Part shown: one piece after another, positions 45,476 to 54,036 of the stretch
Layout of the letters: the number at the start of each line of letters is the position of its first letter
How positions within the stretch are numbered: the stretch's first letter is position 1
Assembly (NCBI GenBank): GCA_965198755.1
Contig: OZ240673.1
Coordinates: forward strand, 4,650,001-4,714,000
Length of the DNA: 64,000 nucleotides
Direction of reading: 5' to 3'
DNA from: BOG-908 sp963692875
GTDB taxonomy: Bacteria > Pseudomonadota > Alphaproteobacteria > Acetobacterales > Acetobacteraceae
Notes under the pieces: generated by a model
The model's database searches: none
What the model was told of the DNA's origin: nothing
Seen by the model: only the letters and a program-made list of their open reading frames with translations
Made by a program: the position numbers and the translations under genes

Positions 45476-46083
45476 GCGGTGCGCGGCGGCTGGCGCCGGG
45501 CGAGAGGCTTGTGCTGGCCAGCCACAACCGCGGCAAGCTGGCCGAGATCGCCGAGCTGGTTGAACCGCATCGGGTGGAGGTCGTCTCCGCCGCCGAACTT
45601 GGATTGCCGGAACCCGAGGAGACGGCGCCGGACTTCTTCGGCAACGCCAGGCTGAAGGCGCTCGCTGCGGCGCGCGCGTCGCAGTTGCCGGCGCTGGCCG
45701 ACGATTCAGGGTTTTGCGTCGCCGCGCTGCGCGGCGCGCCCGGCGTGCTGTCCGCGCGCTGGGCCGGTGCGGGGCGTGACTTCGCCGCGGCGATGCAGCG
45801 CGTGCAGCAGGCGCGCGGCGCCGATCCGGACGACCGCGCCTGGTTCGTCTGCGTGCTCTGCCTGGCCTGGCCGGACGGTGGGACGATCAGCTTCATGGGG
45901 CGCGTGGACGGCACCCTGGCCTGGCCGCCGCGCGGCACGCTGGGTTTCGGCTACGACCCGATGTTCGTCCCGTGGAGCGGTGCGTTGACGTTCGGAGAGA
46001 TGGCGCCGGCGGAAAAGCACGCTGTCAGTCACCGGGCGAGGGCGATGGCGCAGCTTGCTTCGGCTTGTCTGCCGGTAGCGTAA
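45472..46083 (+). CDS. rdgB: dITP/XTP pyrophosphatase (HAM1 type)
   Basis: 203 residues. Removes non-canonical purine nucleotides (dITP, XTP) from the pool. Motifs: VLASHNRGKLAEIAEL, ETAPDFFGNARLKALAAA, ALADDSGFCVAALRGAPGVLS, TLGFGYDPMFVP and the C-terminal KHAVSHRARAM. A GTG start inside the end of rph is preferred. The TAA stop is the first codon of element A copy 20. Confidence 0.97.
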   Translation: MSGARRLAPGERLVLASHNRGKLAEIAELVEPHRVEVVSAAELGLPEPEETAPDFFGNARLKALAAARASQLPALADDSGFCVAALRGAPGVLSARWAGAGRDFAAAMQRVQQARGADPDDRAWFVCVLCLAWPDGGTISFMGRVDGTLAWPPRGTLGFGYDPMFVPWSGALTFGEMAPAEKHAVSHRARAMAQLASACLPVA

Positions 46084-46230
46084 GCAAGCAAGGCCTTCTT
46101 TTTCGAGAAAAAGAAGCAAAAAGCTTTTTGTAAGCTGTCGCGGACGGCTGAAACGACACGTCTCACCACGGCGCACCGACCGGAGACAAAAGTTTTTTGG
46201 TTCTTTTTTTCAAAAAAGAACCGCTTGCCT
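46081..46230. repeat. Element A copy 20
   Basis: Starts TAAGCAAGCAAGG at the rdgB stop. Arm 1 (CTTC with loop TTCGAGAA), core AGCTGTCGCGGACGGC plus the GACACGTCTCACCACGG insert, arm 2 right (GAACCGC). Confidence 0.93.
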
Positions 46231-46327
46231 GCGTGCCGTGCGTCGTGTCATCGACAGATCACTTCCTTGCACCGCAAGCTGACTAACCCGAGCGCCCACC
46301 TCGTTCGGAAATCTGGAGACTTTGAGC

Positions 46328-47968
46328 ATGCGTCTGCAATCTTTCCGCCGCGCCATTCTTCTGAGTGCCGCCCTTTCAGGTGCAAACCTGACCTATGCAC
46401 ACGCGCAATCCGACACGTTCGCGCTGCCGCAAAGCGTGCAGGCTTTCGGGCCCGAGGTGACGCTGCAGGGTGCGGCGCAGCCGACCGACACGGTGTCGTT
46501 CCAGGTCGCCCTGCAGCTTCGCGACAAGGACGCGCTGGACGCCAAGGTGGCGCGCGGCGAGCGGCTGACGCCGGCCCAGCTGGAAGCTGACCATCTTCCT
46601 TCGCCGGCGGCCTACCAGGCGGTGCGTGGCTGGCTGACCGGCCAGGGCCTGGCGGTGGACCAGGACACCGACGACCGTCTGATGCTCGAGGTGCACGGCA
46701 CGGCCGAGCAGGTGAGCCGGGCACTGGGTGTGACGCTGTCGCGCGTCTCCGTCGGTGGCCGGTCCTACGTGGCCACCGCCGACACGCCGCACATCCCCGC
46801 GGCGCTCTCGCCCTACGTGGTCAGCGTCAACGGCCTGCAGCCCTATCAGCACATGAACCGCCTCGGCATGAGCTCGACCAGGATGCTCCGCCGCAGTGCG
46901 AGCGCCGCGCCGCAGGAGACCATCAGCGGCGACTTCCTGCCCGAGGGCATCCTGCGCGCCTACAAGGCTGCCGGCTACCTGACGCAGGACGGCACGGGGA
47001 CGACCACCGCCATCCTGATCGACACGGTGCCCAACACGAGCGACCTGACCCAGTTCTGGAGCCTGGCCGGCAGCACCCAGACTCTCGCCGACGTCACCTT
47101 CGTAAAGCTGAGCAAGACGCTGCCGGCTGCCTCCGGCGAGGAGACGCTGGACACCGAGTGGGCCAGCAGCATGGCGCCGGCCTCCAAGGTGCGGGTCTAC
47201 GCGGCCGGCAGCCTCGCCTTCACCGCGCTGGACGTGGGCTTCCACCGCATGCTGACCAACATCAAGGGCGGCATCGCCATCACCCAGCTCTCCATCAGCC
47301 TGGGCGCCTGCGAGACGGGCGTCAGCGCAGGCCAGGTGAAGACCGACGAGGCGCTGCTCGAGAGCCTCGCCGCAGAAGGGGTGAGCATCTTCGTCTCCAC
47401 CGGCGACCAGGGCGCCACGGAGTGCGGTTCCGGCAACGGGCTGCACCCGGCCTACTACTCCACCAGTCCCTACGTGACCGCCGTGGGCGGCACCAGCCTG
47501 GTGCTGACCGCGAGCAGCGAGACGTCGCCGGCAACCATCAAGACGGAGACCGCCTGGAGCGGCGGCGGCGGCGGCATCAGCTCCCTATTCGCCAAGCCGT
47601 CCTGGCAGTCGGCCACCTCGTACGCCGCGCGCACGGTGCCGGACGTGGCGGCCGTGGCCGACCCGAACACCGGCGTGGTGATCGTGCTGAACGGACAGGA
47701 GGAGGAAGTCGGCGGCACCTCTGCCGCCACCCCGATCTGGGCGGGACTGATGTCGCTGGTCAACCAGGGCCGCCTGGTGGGTGGCCACAGCACGCTCGGG
47801 CTGCTCAACCCACGGATCTACCCGCTCGTCAAAACGGTGAACTTCCGCGACACCACGCGGGGCAACAACGGCGGCTACACTGCCGCGGTGGGCTACGACC
47901 TGACGACCGGCCTGGGCAGCCCGGTGATGAACCAGCTGTTCGAGACGCTGCTGGATTCGACGCCGTAA
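46328..47968 (+). CDS. S53 serine-carboxyl protease (kumamolisin-like)
   Basis: 546 residues. Signal peptide to about 26, pro-domain (about 35-170) with the activation-domain pattern (FQVALQLRDKDALDAKV, YVVSVNGLQPY), then a subtilisin-fold catalytic domain. The S53 residues are Glu271 and Asp275 (EETLDTEW), oxyanion Asp360 (STGDQG) and nucleophile Ser465 in GGTSAATP. The C-terminal calcium-site region is RDTTRGNNGGYTAAVGYD. Such enzymes are secreted and work at acid pH, which suits an acid-tolerant host; that is inference. GGAGA lies about 10 bases before the ATG. It has no operon partner. Confidence 0.93.
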   Translation: MRLQSFRRAILLSAALSGANLTYAHAQSDTFALPQSVQAFGPEVTLQGAAQPTDTVSFQVALQLRDKDALDAKVARGERLTPAQLEADHLPSPAAYQAVRGWLTGQGLAVDQDTDDRLMLEVHGTAEQVSRALGVTLSRVSVGGRSYVATADTPHIPAALSPYVVSVNGLQPYQHMNRLGMSSTRMLRRSASAAPQETISGDFLPEGILRAYKAAGYLTQDGTGTTTAILIDTVPNTSDLTQFWSLAGSTQTLADVTFVKLSKTLPAASGEETLDTEWASSMAPASKVRVYAAGSLAFTALDVGFHRMLTNIKGGIAITQLSISLGACETGVSAGQVKTDEALLESLAAEGVSIFVSTGDQGATECGSGNGLHPAYYSTSPYVTAVGGTSLVLTASSETSPATIKTETAWSGGGGGISSLFAKPSWQSATSYAARTVPDVAAVADPNTGVVIVLNGQEEEVGGTSAATPIWAGLMSLVNQGRLVGGHSTLGLLNPRIYPLVKTVNFRDTTRGNNGGYTAAVGYDLTTGLGSPVMNQLFETLLDSTP

Positions 47969-48114
47969 GGAAGCAAGCGCTTCTTCGAGAAAAAGATACA
48001 AAAAGCTTTTGCGGTTGCTGTCGCGGACGGCTGAAACGGCACGCCTCCACACAGCGCACCTGACGGAACAAAAGTTTTTTGGTTCTTTTTTTCAAAAAAG
48101 AACTGCTTGCCTTG
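47966..48114. repeat. Element A copy 21
   Basis: Starts at the protease TAA. Arm 1 left (GCGCTTCTTCGAGAAAAAGA), core GCTGTCGCGGACGGC plus the GGCACGCCTCCACACAG insert, arm 2 right (GAACTGC). Confidence 0.9.
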
Positions 48115-48820
48115 CCTTTGCTTCACCACCGAGACCCAGCAAAGTGCACCGCCCTTGTCCGCAGCCAGCACGCCACCACCCGACTGTCCGCTCTGCCCCC
48201 GGCTGAAATCGTATCGCGAGGCGAACCGGGCAGAGAACCCCGGCTGGTTTAACGCGCCGGTGCCCAGCTTCGGGCCGCAGGATGGCTGGCTGCTGGTGAT
48301 GGGCATGGCGCCGGGCGTGAAGGGCGCAAACCGGACCGGCCGCCCGTTCACCGGCGACCACGCCGGCATCCTGCTGTACGGGACGCTGCTGAAGTTCGGC
48401 CTGGCGCACGGCAGCTACCTGGCCGACCCAAACGACGGGCTGACGTTGCGAACCTGCCGGATCGCCAACGCCGTGCGTTGCGTGCCGCCGGCGAACCTCC
48501 CCACCCCCGCCGAAGCCGCCACCTGCAACAGGTTCCTGACCGCCGAGCTGGCCGGCCTGCCGAACCTCCGCGCCGTGCTGGCGCTGGGGCTGCTGGCCCA
48601 TGCCGCGGTGGTGCGCGCGCTGGGCGGACGGCTGAGCCAGTTCAAGTTCGGCCACGGCGCCCGCCACGCGTTGCCGGGCGGGCTGGTGCTGGCCGACAGC
48701 TACCACGTCTCCCGCTACAACACGTCCACTCGCCGGCTGACGACGGAGATGTTCGAGCGCGTGGTGGCGGACCTGGTGGCCGACTACGCCGGCGCGGCTA
48801 CTTCTCCGCCATCATCTTGA
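48107..48820 (+). CDS. Uracil-DNA glycosylase, family 5 (UdgB)
   Basis: Up to 237 residues. Removes uracil and some deaminated bases from DNA. Motif A, MGMAPGVKGANRTGRPFTGD, with its APG-x-x-x-x-x-RTGRPFTGD spacing is typical of family 5; SYHVSRYNTST is the second motif. Four Cys for the Fe-S cluster lie in CPLCPRL and in the pair around CVPPANLPTPAEAATC. The true start is unclear: the frame has only TTG candidates (48107 and 48155), both at the edge of element A copy 21. The 3' end overlaps the convergent START-like gene by 23 bp. Confidence 0.9.
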   Translation: MPCLCFTTETQQSAPPLSAASTPPPDCPLCPRLKSYREANRAENPGWFNAPVPSFGPQDGWLLVMGMAPGVKGANRTGRPFTGDHAGILLYGTLLKFGLAHGSYLADPNDGLTLRTCRIANAVRCVPPANLPTPAEAATCNRFLTAELAGLPNLRAVLALGLLAHAAVVRALGGRLSQFKFGHGARHALPGGLVLADSYHVSRYNTSTRRLTTEMFERVVADLVADYAGAATSPPSS

Positions 48821-49283
48821 TGTTGCCCAGGCCGGACTGATACAGCCCGGTTAGCGCCTTTTCGTCCGCCGCAGCGTCGGTGCCGGCGGGCGGCGTGAAG
48901 GTCGCGTGCCAGGTGACGGTGGAGCCGGCGCCGGACTTGGCCACCGAGATCGTCGAGACGTAGTCGGTCACCGGCAGTACCTTCGGGTCCACCTTGAGGA
49001 TCTTGTAGGAGTAGCTGGTGCCTTTGCGGGCGGTGAGCTGTTCCTGCACCGTCGGGTTGCCGGGCGCGCTCAGGGTGATCAGCCGGACCGAGCCGATCTT
49101 GTTGCCCTTGTCGGCCGGGCTGCTGGCCGCGCCTGGAAGCCAGGTGTGGATGCCGTCGAACGCGCCGATCACCGACCAGACGGCTTTCGGGCTGGCTGTG
49201 GTGGTGACGCTCTGGGTGACCTCTGCCGCGGCGGCGACGTGCAGCGGAGCGAGCAGGGCGGCGAGTGCGAGCACACGTGTCAT
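48798..49283 (-). CDS. Secreted SRPBCC (START-like) family protein
   Basis: 161 residues. Signal peptide (about 1-20, MTRVLALAALLAPLHVAAA), then a START/polyketide-cyclase-like fold: VTQSVTTTASPKAVWSVIGAF, WLPGAASS and the VTWHATFTPPAGT strand. Members bind small hydrophobic molecules; the ligand is unknown. A GGAAA site precedes the ATG. It is convergent and overlapping with the uracil-DNA glycosylase gene. Confidence 0.82.
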   Translation of the reverse strand: MTRVLALAALLAPLHVAAAAEVTQSVTTTASPKAVWSVIGAFDGIHTWLPGAASSPADKGNKIGSVRLITLSAPGNPTVQEQLTARKGTSYSYKILKVDPKVLPVTDYVSTISVAKSGAGSTVTWHATFTPPAGTDAAADEKALTGLYQSGLGNIKMMAEK

Positions 49284-49349
49284 GGACGGTTTCCTCGTTG
49301 TTGATTGAGCGGCAGCGTCGGGGGCGGACGAGGAAGTGTCAAGAAAGAC

Positions 49350-49490
49350 AAGGCAAGCGGTTCTTTTTTGAAAAAAAGAACCAAAAAACTTTTGTCTCCG
49401 CTGTCGCGCGCTCGCCGGAGAGGACCGCGACAGCCGCGACAAAAGCTTTTTGCTTCTTTTTCTCGAAAAAGAAGTCCTTTCCTTTGCTTA
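49350..49490. repeat. Element A copy 22
   Basis: Arm 2 left (GCGGTTC...GAACC), core CCGCTGTCGCGCGCTCGCC...GACCGCGACAGCCGCG, arm 1 right (GCTTC with loop TCTCGAAA). Confidence 0.93.
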
Positions 49491-49528
49491 ACTGGCGACC
49501 CGCCCCCGCGTGTGTCATCCCTGACCGC

Positions 49529-50488
49529 ATGCTAACCCGTCGAGTCGTTCTAGCTGCTCCCTTGGCTTTTCCCAGTCTGGCCTCGGCGAGCACGCCGGGC
49601 TTCGCCGGCTTCGTCGCCTCCGTGCGGGCCGAAGCCGTGCGGTCCGGCATACGCGGCGACACGGTCGACGCGGCGTTCGAGGGCGTGCAGCCGAACCCCA
49701 AGGTGCTCGAGCTGGACCACCACCAGCCGGAGTTCACCCTGACCTGGGCGCAGTACCGCCAGCGTGTGCTGCCGCAATCCCGCATGGAAAAGGCGCGCGC
49801 GGCCTACGCGGCGGAGGCGGCGAGCCTCGCCTCGATCACCGCGCGCTACCCGGCCGACCCGCGCATCGTGGTGGGCATCTGGGGGCTGGAATCCGGCTTC
49901 GGGGAGAAGACCGGCAACTACCGCATCGTCGAGGCACTGGCTACGCTGGCCTACGAGGGCCGCCGCGGCAGCTACTTCCGCGGCGAACTGGTCAACGCGC
50001 TGCGCATCCTCGATTCCGGCGACGTGGCACCCCGTGCGATGACCGGAAGCTGGGCCGGTGCCATGGGCCAGCCGCAATTCATGCCGAGCTCCTACCTGCA
50101 CTACGCGGTGGACGCCGACGGCGACGGACGGCGCGACATCTGGACCAGCCGGGCGGACGTGTTCGGCTCGGTTGCCAACTACCTGGCCAAGTGCGGCTGG
50201 CGGATGGGCGAGCCGTGGGGCCAGCAGGTCAGCGTGCCGCCGGGCCTGACGGAGGCTGCGACCGGTCGCGACCGCGTGCGCACGCTGGCTGACTGGCATG
50301 CCGCCGGTGTCACCCGCCTGGACGGCCGGCCGTTCAGCCGCGGCGACGCGTCCGGCGCCGTGGTGATGCCGGACGGCGCCGGCGGCGAGGCCTTCATGGT
50401 GTATCACAACTTCAACGTGATCCGCCGCTACAACCCGTCCGACTACTACGCGCTGGGCGTGGGGCTGCTGGCCTACGCGGCGGCCTGA
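49529..50488 (+). CDS. Lytic murein transglycosylase (MltB type)
   Basis: 319 residues. Signal peptide with a twin-arginine-like start (MLTRRVVLAAPLAFPSLASA). GH103/SLT_2 domain with catalytic Glu121 in VGIWGLESGFG. Other conserved segments are QPEFTLTWAQYRQRVLP, GSWAGAMGQPQFMPSSYLHY, DGDGRRDIWTSRADVFGSVA and HNFNVIRRYNPSDYYALGVG. It cuts the glycan strands of peptidoglycan in the periplasm. Its stop overlaps the rlpA-like start (TGATG), so the two are co-translated, as in many alphaproteobacteria. Confidence 0.95.
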   Translation: MLTRRVVLAAPLAFPSLASASTPGFAGFVASVRAEAVRSGIRGDTVDAAFEGVQPNPKVLELDHHQPEFTLTWAQYRQRVLPQSRMEKARAAYAAEAASLASITARYPADPRIVVGIWGLESGFGEKTGNYRIVEALATLAYEGRRGSYFRGELVNALRILDSGDVAPRAMTGSWAGAMGQPQFMPSSYLHYAVDADGDGRRDIWTSRADVFGSVANYLAKCGWRMGEPWGQQVSVPPGLTEAATGRDRVRTLADWHAAGVTRLDGRPFSRGDASGAVVMPDGAGGEAFMVYHNFNVIRRYNPSDYYALGVGLLAYAAA

Positions 50489-51420
50489 TGGCGGCAGGCC
50501 GGGCCTGGCTGGTCCTGCTGGGCGTGCTGGGCGCATCGGGTTGCCTGCACCGCAAGCCGCCACAGCCGGCCTACGTCGCGCACCCGCATTACGAACTGGG
50601 GCCGGCCTATCAGGTGCCCCTCTCGGAGGTTCCTGGTGTTCAGGCGCCCGCTTCTCCGGCAGCCGGGTTCTGGTATTATCCGGCAGAGGATTACGGGCTG
50701 GATGCCACCGGCATCGCCGCCGTGCAGGCGGCGGCACCCGGCCTGACCGCAGACGGCGAGGTGCGCGACCCGAAGGCACTGACCGCTTCGATGCAGACCA
50801 TTCAGTTGCCCGCCATCGTCGAGGTGACCAACCTGGAGAACGGCCGCCAGCTCGAAATGCGGGTGAACGACCGCGGCCCTGCCGCGCCGGGGCGCATCAT
50901 CGCCGTCTCGCCCCGCGCCGCGTTGCTGCTGGGGGTGCCGGCGCAGGGTGCCGCCCGCGTGCGGGTGCGGGTGGACCAGGCGCTGAGCCGCCGCCTGGTG
51001 GAGCAACTGGGCGGCGGCCCGTCGCTTCGCATCGAGGCCGCACCCGCCGCCGCGGTGACCGCCGAGGCGCTGCCGCCACCCGGCGGCGGCCCTGCAGGGC
51101 CCGCCCGCTCCATCAGCGGCGCCACGGCGGAAGCAGCCGCCCCGCTGGTGGCGGACCGGCTGCCGGAGCGCGTCCAGGTGACCTACGCCAACCCGGGACA
51201 GCTGGTGCTGGCCTGCGGTGTTTTCGGCCGGTTCACTTATGCGAACGTGGTCGCCTCGAGGCTTTCGGGACTCGGGGCCGACGTGGTGCGCTCGCGTGAC
51301 GGCAGGCAGACGGTCTACACGGTGCAGGCGGGCCCCTTCGCAACCATCGCGCAGGCCGATGCGGCGTTGGCGCAGGCGCTGTCTGCCGGCGTCATCGACG
51401 CGCGGATCCGCGTCCGGTAG
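50488..51420 (+). CDS. rlpA: RlpA-like lipoprotein with SPOR domain
   Basis: 310 residues. Lipobox GASGC with Cys19. A double-psi beta-barrel region (about 60-150) with IVEVTNLENGRQLEMRVNDR and GRIIAVSPRAALLLG, and a C-terminal SPOR domain (about 227-305; QLVLACGVFGRFTYAN, VVRSRDGRQTVYTVQAGPF). RlpA cuts denuded glycan strands at the septum. The catalytic His and Asp pattern is only partly kept (Asp in VNDRGP), so activity needs proof. Coupled to mltB and followed by dacC, it belongs to a peptidoglycan-remodelling set. Confidence 0.9.
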   Translation: MAAGRAWLVLLGVLGASGCLHRKPPQPAYVAHPHYELGPAYQVPLSEVPGVQAPASPAAGFWYYPAEDYGLDATGIAAVQAAAPGLTADGEVRDPKALTASMQTIQLPAIVEVTNLENGRQLEMRVNDRGPAAPGRIIAVSPRAALLLGVPAQGAARVRVRVDQALSRRLVEQLGGGPSLRIEAAPAAAVTAEALPPPGGGPAGPARSISGATAEAAAPLVADRLPERVQVTYANPGQLVLACGVFGRFTYANVVASRLSGLGADVVRSRDGRQTVYTVQAGPFATIAQADAALAQALSAGVIDARIRVR

Positions 51421-51556
51421 GGCGCGTGCGACCAGAGCGTCTGCCGGCCTCGTTGGATCGAAGCAGGCCGGAAAACGCTCCAGCTCTTTGTTTTGGCGAG
51501 CATCTGTATCCGACGGGCGACCCCGTTTGGCCGGATGATGCTCTAGGGAGAGAAGC

Positions 51557-52810
51557 ATGATGCAGACACGCCGTTTCCTGTTGCTCTCGGGCGCCGCCGT
51601 GCTGGCGGCGGGGCAGGCGGCAGCCAAGCCGCGCCGCGCAGTGCGGGAGTCGCCCGCCGCGCACAAGCAGTCCGGTGACGACGAGGATGCCGGCGGGGCG
51701 GACACCGGTACGCCGGCCGCCGGCGGTGCGCCCGCCGATACGCCGCTGGGCCCGATGGACACCTCGGCGCGCTGGGCGGTGATCGTGGACTTCAACACCG
51801 GTGCCACCATCCTCGACAAGGCGGCCGACGAGGAGGTGCCGCCCTCCTCGATGACCAAGCTGATGACGGCCTACATCGTGTATTCCAAGCTGAAGGCCGG
51901 CACGTTGCGGCTGGACCAGACGCTGCCGGTCAGCGAACACGCCTGGCGCACGCAGGGCTCGAAGATGTTCGTCGAGCTCGGCGCGCAGATCAAGGTCGAG
52001 GACCTGATCCGCGGCATGATCATCCAGTCCGGCAACGACGCCTGCATCGTGCTGGCCGAAGGCATCGCCGGATCGGAAGAGCAGTTCGTCGAGATGATGA
52101 ACGCGCAGGCCAAGACTCTCGGCCTGACGCATAGCGAGTTCCGCAACTGCACCGGCTGGCCGGATCCTGCGCACCACATGTCGGTGCGCGACATCGCCAC
52201 GCTGGCGAAGAGCATCATCAAGGACTTCCCGGAATACTACCACTACGATGCGGAAAAGACGTTCACCTACCACGGCATTATACAATACAACCGCAACCCG
52301 CTGGTGCAGCGCGGCTTGGCGGACGGGCTGAAGACCGGCCACACGGATGCTGGCGGCTTCGGCGTGGTTGGCAGCGCGGAGCATAACGGCCGGCGCGTCA
52401 TCATGGTGCTGAACGGGATGCCGACCGCGCGCGCGCGCGTGGAGGAGAGCGTGCGGCTGATGGGCTGGGCGTTCGCGAACTTCGAGAACGTTACGCTGTT
52501 TTCCTCAAACGACGTGGTGGAGAACGCGCCGGTCTACCTCGGCTCCAGCCGAACGGTGCCGCTGGTGGGCGGGCAGGATTTGAAACTGACCCTGCCGCGC
52601 GCCTGGCGCCAGCACGCCCACGTGGCGATCGCCTACGACAGCCCGATCCCGGCGCCGATCAAGGCGGGCGACGTGGTGGGCAAGCTGACGGTGAGCGGGC
52701 AGGGCGTGCCACAGACGGACATACCGCTGGTGGCGGGCGAGGATGTGGGCCGCATGGCGCTGCCTGGGCGAGCGGTGGCGGTGGTGACGCGGTTGCTGAC
52801 GGGGGCGTAG
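51557..52810 (+). CDS. dacC: D-alanyl-D-alanine carboxypeptidase (PBP5/6 type)
   Basis: 417 residues. Signal peptide with RR (MMQTRRFLLLSGAAVLAAG), a disordered acidic linker (about 25-66), then an S11 peptidase domain. Ser98-x-x-Lys101 (SSMTK), Ser158-Gly-Asn160 (IQSGND) and Lys259-Thr-Gly (LKTGHTDAGG) are all present. It trims the terminal D-Ala of peptidoglycan stems. The C-terminal domain (about 310-405) lacks an evident amphipathic anchor, unlike E. coli DacA/DacC. GGGAGA precedes the start. It lies 136 bp after rlpA. Confidence 0.95.
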   Translation: MMQTRRFLLLSGAAVLAAGQAAAKPRRAVRESPAAHKQSGDDEDAGGADTGTPAAGGAPADTPLGPMDTSARWAVIVDFNTGATILDKAADEEVPPSSMTKLMTAYIVYSKLKAGTLRLDQTLPVSEHAWRTQGSKMFVELGAQIKVEDLIRGMIIQSGNDACIVLAEGIAGSEEQFVEMMNAQAKTLGLTHSEFRNCTGWPDPAHHMSVRDIATLAKSIIKDFPEYYHYDAEKTFTYHGIIQYNRNPLVQRGLADGLKTGHTDAGGFGVVGSAEHNGRRVIMVLNGMPTARARVEESVRLMGWAFANFENVTLFSSNDVVENAPVYLGSSRTVPLVGGQDLKLTLPRAWRQHAHVAIAYDSPIPAPIKAGDVVGKLTVSGQGVPQTDIPLVAGEDVGRMALPGRAVAVVTRLLTGA

Positions 52811-52813
52811 GAA

Positions 52814-53066
52814 GAGCAAGCGAAGCCTTCTTCTTTGAAAAAAAGTAGCAAAAAACTTTTGTCTCGCTGTCGCGGCGCGCGACAGCGTGTACCGAGATTT
52901 TTAGTTTCTTACAGCCAAAGTCTTCAATGGCAGCAGGCTGAAAGCGCGATGGTCTTCAAAGACCGAGACGGATTTTCGGTCCCACGACGCATGCTCCAGA
53001 AGACTCCGCGACAGCCGGACCAAAAGTTTTTTGCTGCTTTTTTTCAAAAAAGCAGGCCTTGCTTTC
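52814..53066. repeat. Element A copy 23 (split by about 110 bp)
   Basis: Left part (to about 52890): GAAGCCTTC arm and a compact perfect core GCTGTCGCGGCGCGCGACAG. Right part (about 52998-53066): CTCCGCGACAGCCGG, AAAAGTTTTTTGC and GCTGC...GCAGGCC arm. Between them lies unrelated sequence with a GGTCTTCAAAGACC palindrome. Either an insertion or two fused half elements. Confidence 0.82.
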
Positions 53067-53141
53067 TTGCCTGGTCTAAACACAACAGGGCATCCGACCG
53101 CACGTGACGAATACCCGACGAAACCACAACAGGCCGCAAGT

Positions 53142-53822
53142 GTGACCCGCGGCCTGTTCATCGCTTTCGAAGGCGGCGAGGGCGCAGGCAAGACGACCGC
53201 GATGCACGCCGTTGCAGCGTCACTCGGCGGCGACACACTGCTCACCCGAGAACCCGGCGGCACCCCGGAAGGCCTGGCGTTGCGCGCCCTGCTCCTCTCC
53301 GCCGGCGGCCCACCATGGGATCCGGCGGCTGAATTGCTGCTGATGGTGGCCGCCCGCGTGCAGCACGTCCGCCGGGTGATACAGCCGGCGCTGGACGCCG
53401 GCCGCATCGTGTTGTGCGACCGCTTCGTGGGCTCCACGCTGGCCTACCAGGGTGCCGGCCGCGGCATCTCGCCGGTGCTGATCACGGACTTGCACGCACG
53501 CGCGGTCGGCGGCCTGATGCCCGACGTGACGGTGCTGCTCGACGTGGACCCGCTGGTCGGCCTGCGCCGCAGCGCAAGCCGGCTCGGCGCGGCAGGCGTC
53601 GACGAGGCACGTTTCGAGGCGCTCGACCTGGCGTTCCACCAGCGCGTGCGGGGGGCCTTTCTCGACCAAGCGAAAACATGCGAAACGATCACCATCGACG
53701 CCGGACAGGCACAGGCCGAGGTGATCAAGTGCGTGGTGGATCGGGTGCGGTCGAGGCTGACCGCGATGCAGGGCGGGCATGGCACTGGCGAAGCTGTCGC
53801 GCAAGCCGAAAGCGGGCATTAG
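53142..53822 (+). CDS. tmk: Thymidylate kinase
   Basis: 226 residues from a GTG start. Phosphorylates dTMP to dTDP. P-loop EGGEGAGKTT (10-19), LLTREPGGTPEG and the DRFVGSTLAYQGAGRG lid/base region are typical; VLLDVDPLVGLRR follows. AGG lies about 9 bases before the GTG; sequence further upstream belongs to the repeat and is excluded. A holB-like gene often follows tmk, but not here. Confidence 0.96.
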   Translation: MTRGLFIAFEGGEGAGKTTAMHAVAASLGGDTLLTREPGGTPEGLALRALLLSAGGPPWDPAAELLLMVAARVQHVRRVIQPALDAGRIVLCDRFVGSTLAYQGAGRGISPVLITDLHARAVGGLMPDVTVLLDVDPLVGLRRSASRLGAAGVDEARFEALDLAFHQRVRGAFLDQAKTCETITIDAGQAQAEVIKCVVDRVRSRLTAMQGGHGTGEAVAQAESGH

Positions 53823-53865
53823 AACCGGCAATAGGCACGTGGCACTGACGGCGGGTGGAAAGGCG

Positions 53866-54004
53866 GCAAGCGAGGCAAGGCCTTCTTTTCTGAAGAAAAG
53901 AAGCAAAAGACTTTTGACCCTGCTGTCGCGGAGCTTCCCTCAGCGCGCGCTCAAGGAAACAAAATTTTTTCGGTTCTTTTTTTCAAAAAAGAACCGCTTG
54001 CTTT
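53866..54004. repeat. Element A copy 24
   Basis: Arm 1 left (AAGGCCTTC...AAGAAGC), core CCTGCTGTCGCGGAGC...GCGCGCTCAAGG, arm 2 right (GGTTC...GAACCGC). Confidence 0.94.
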
Positions 54005-54036
54005 TGCTGTCACGGTTCAACATCCAGGCGATCAAC

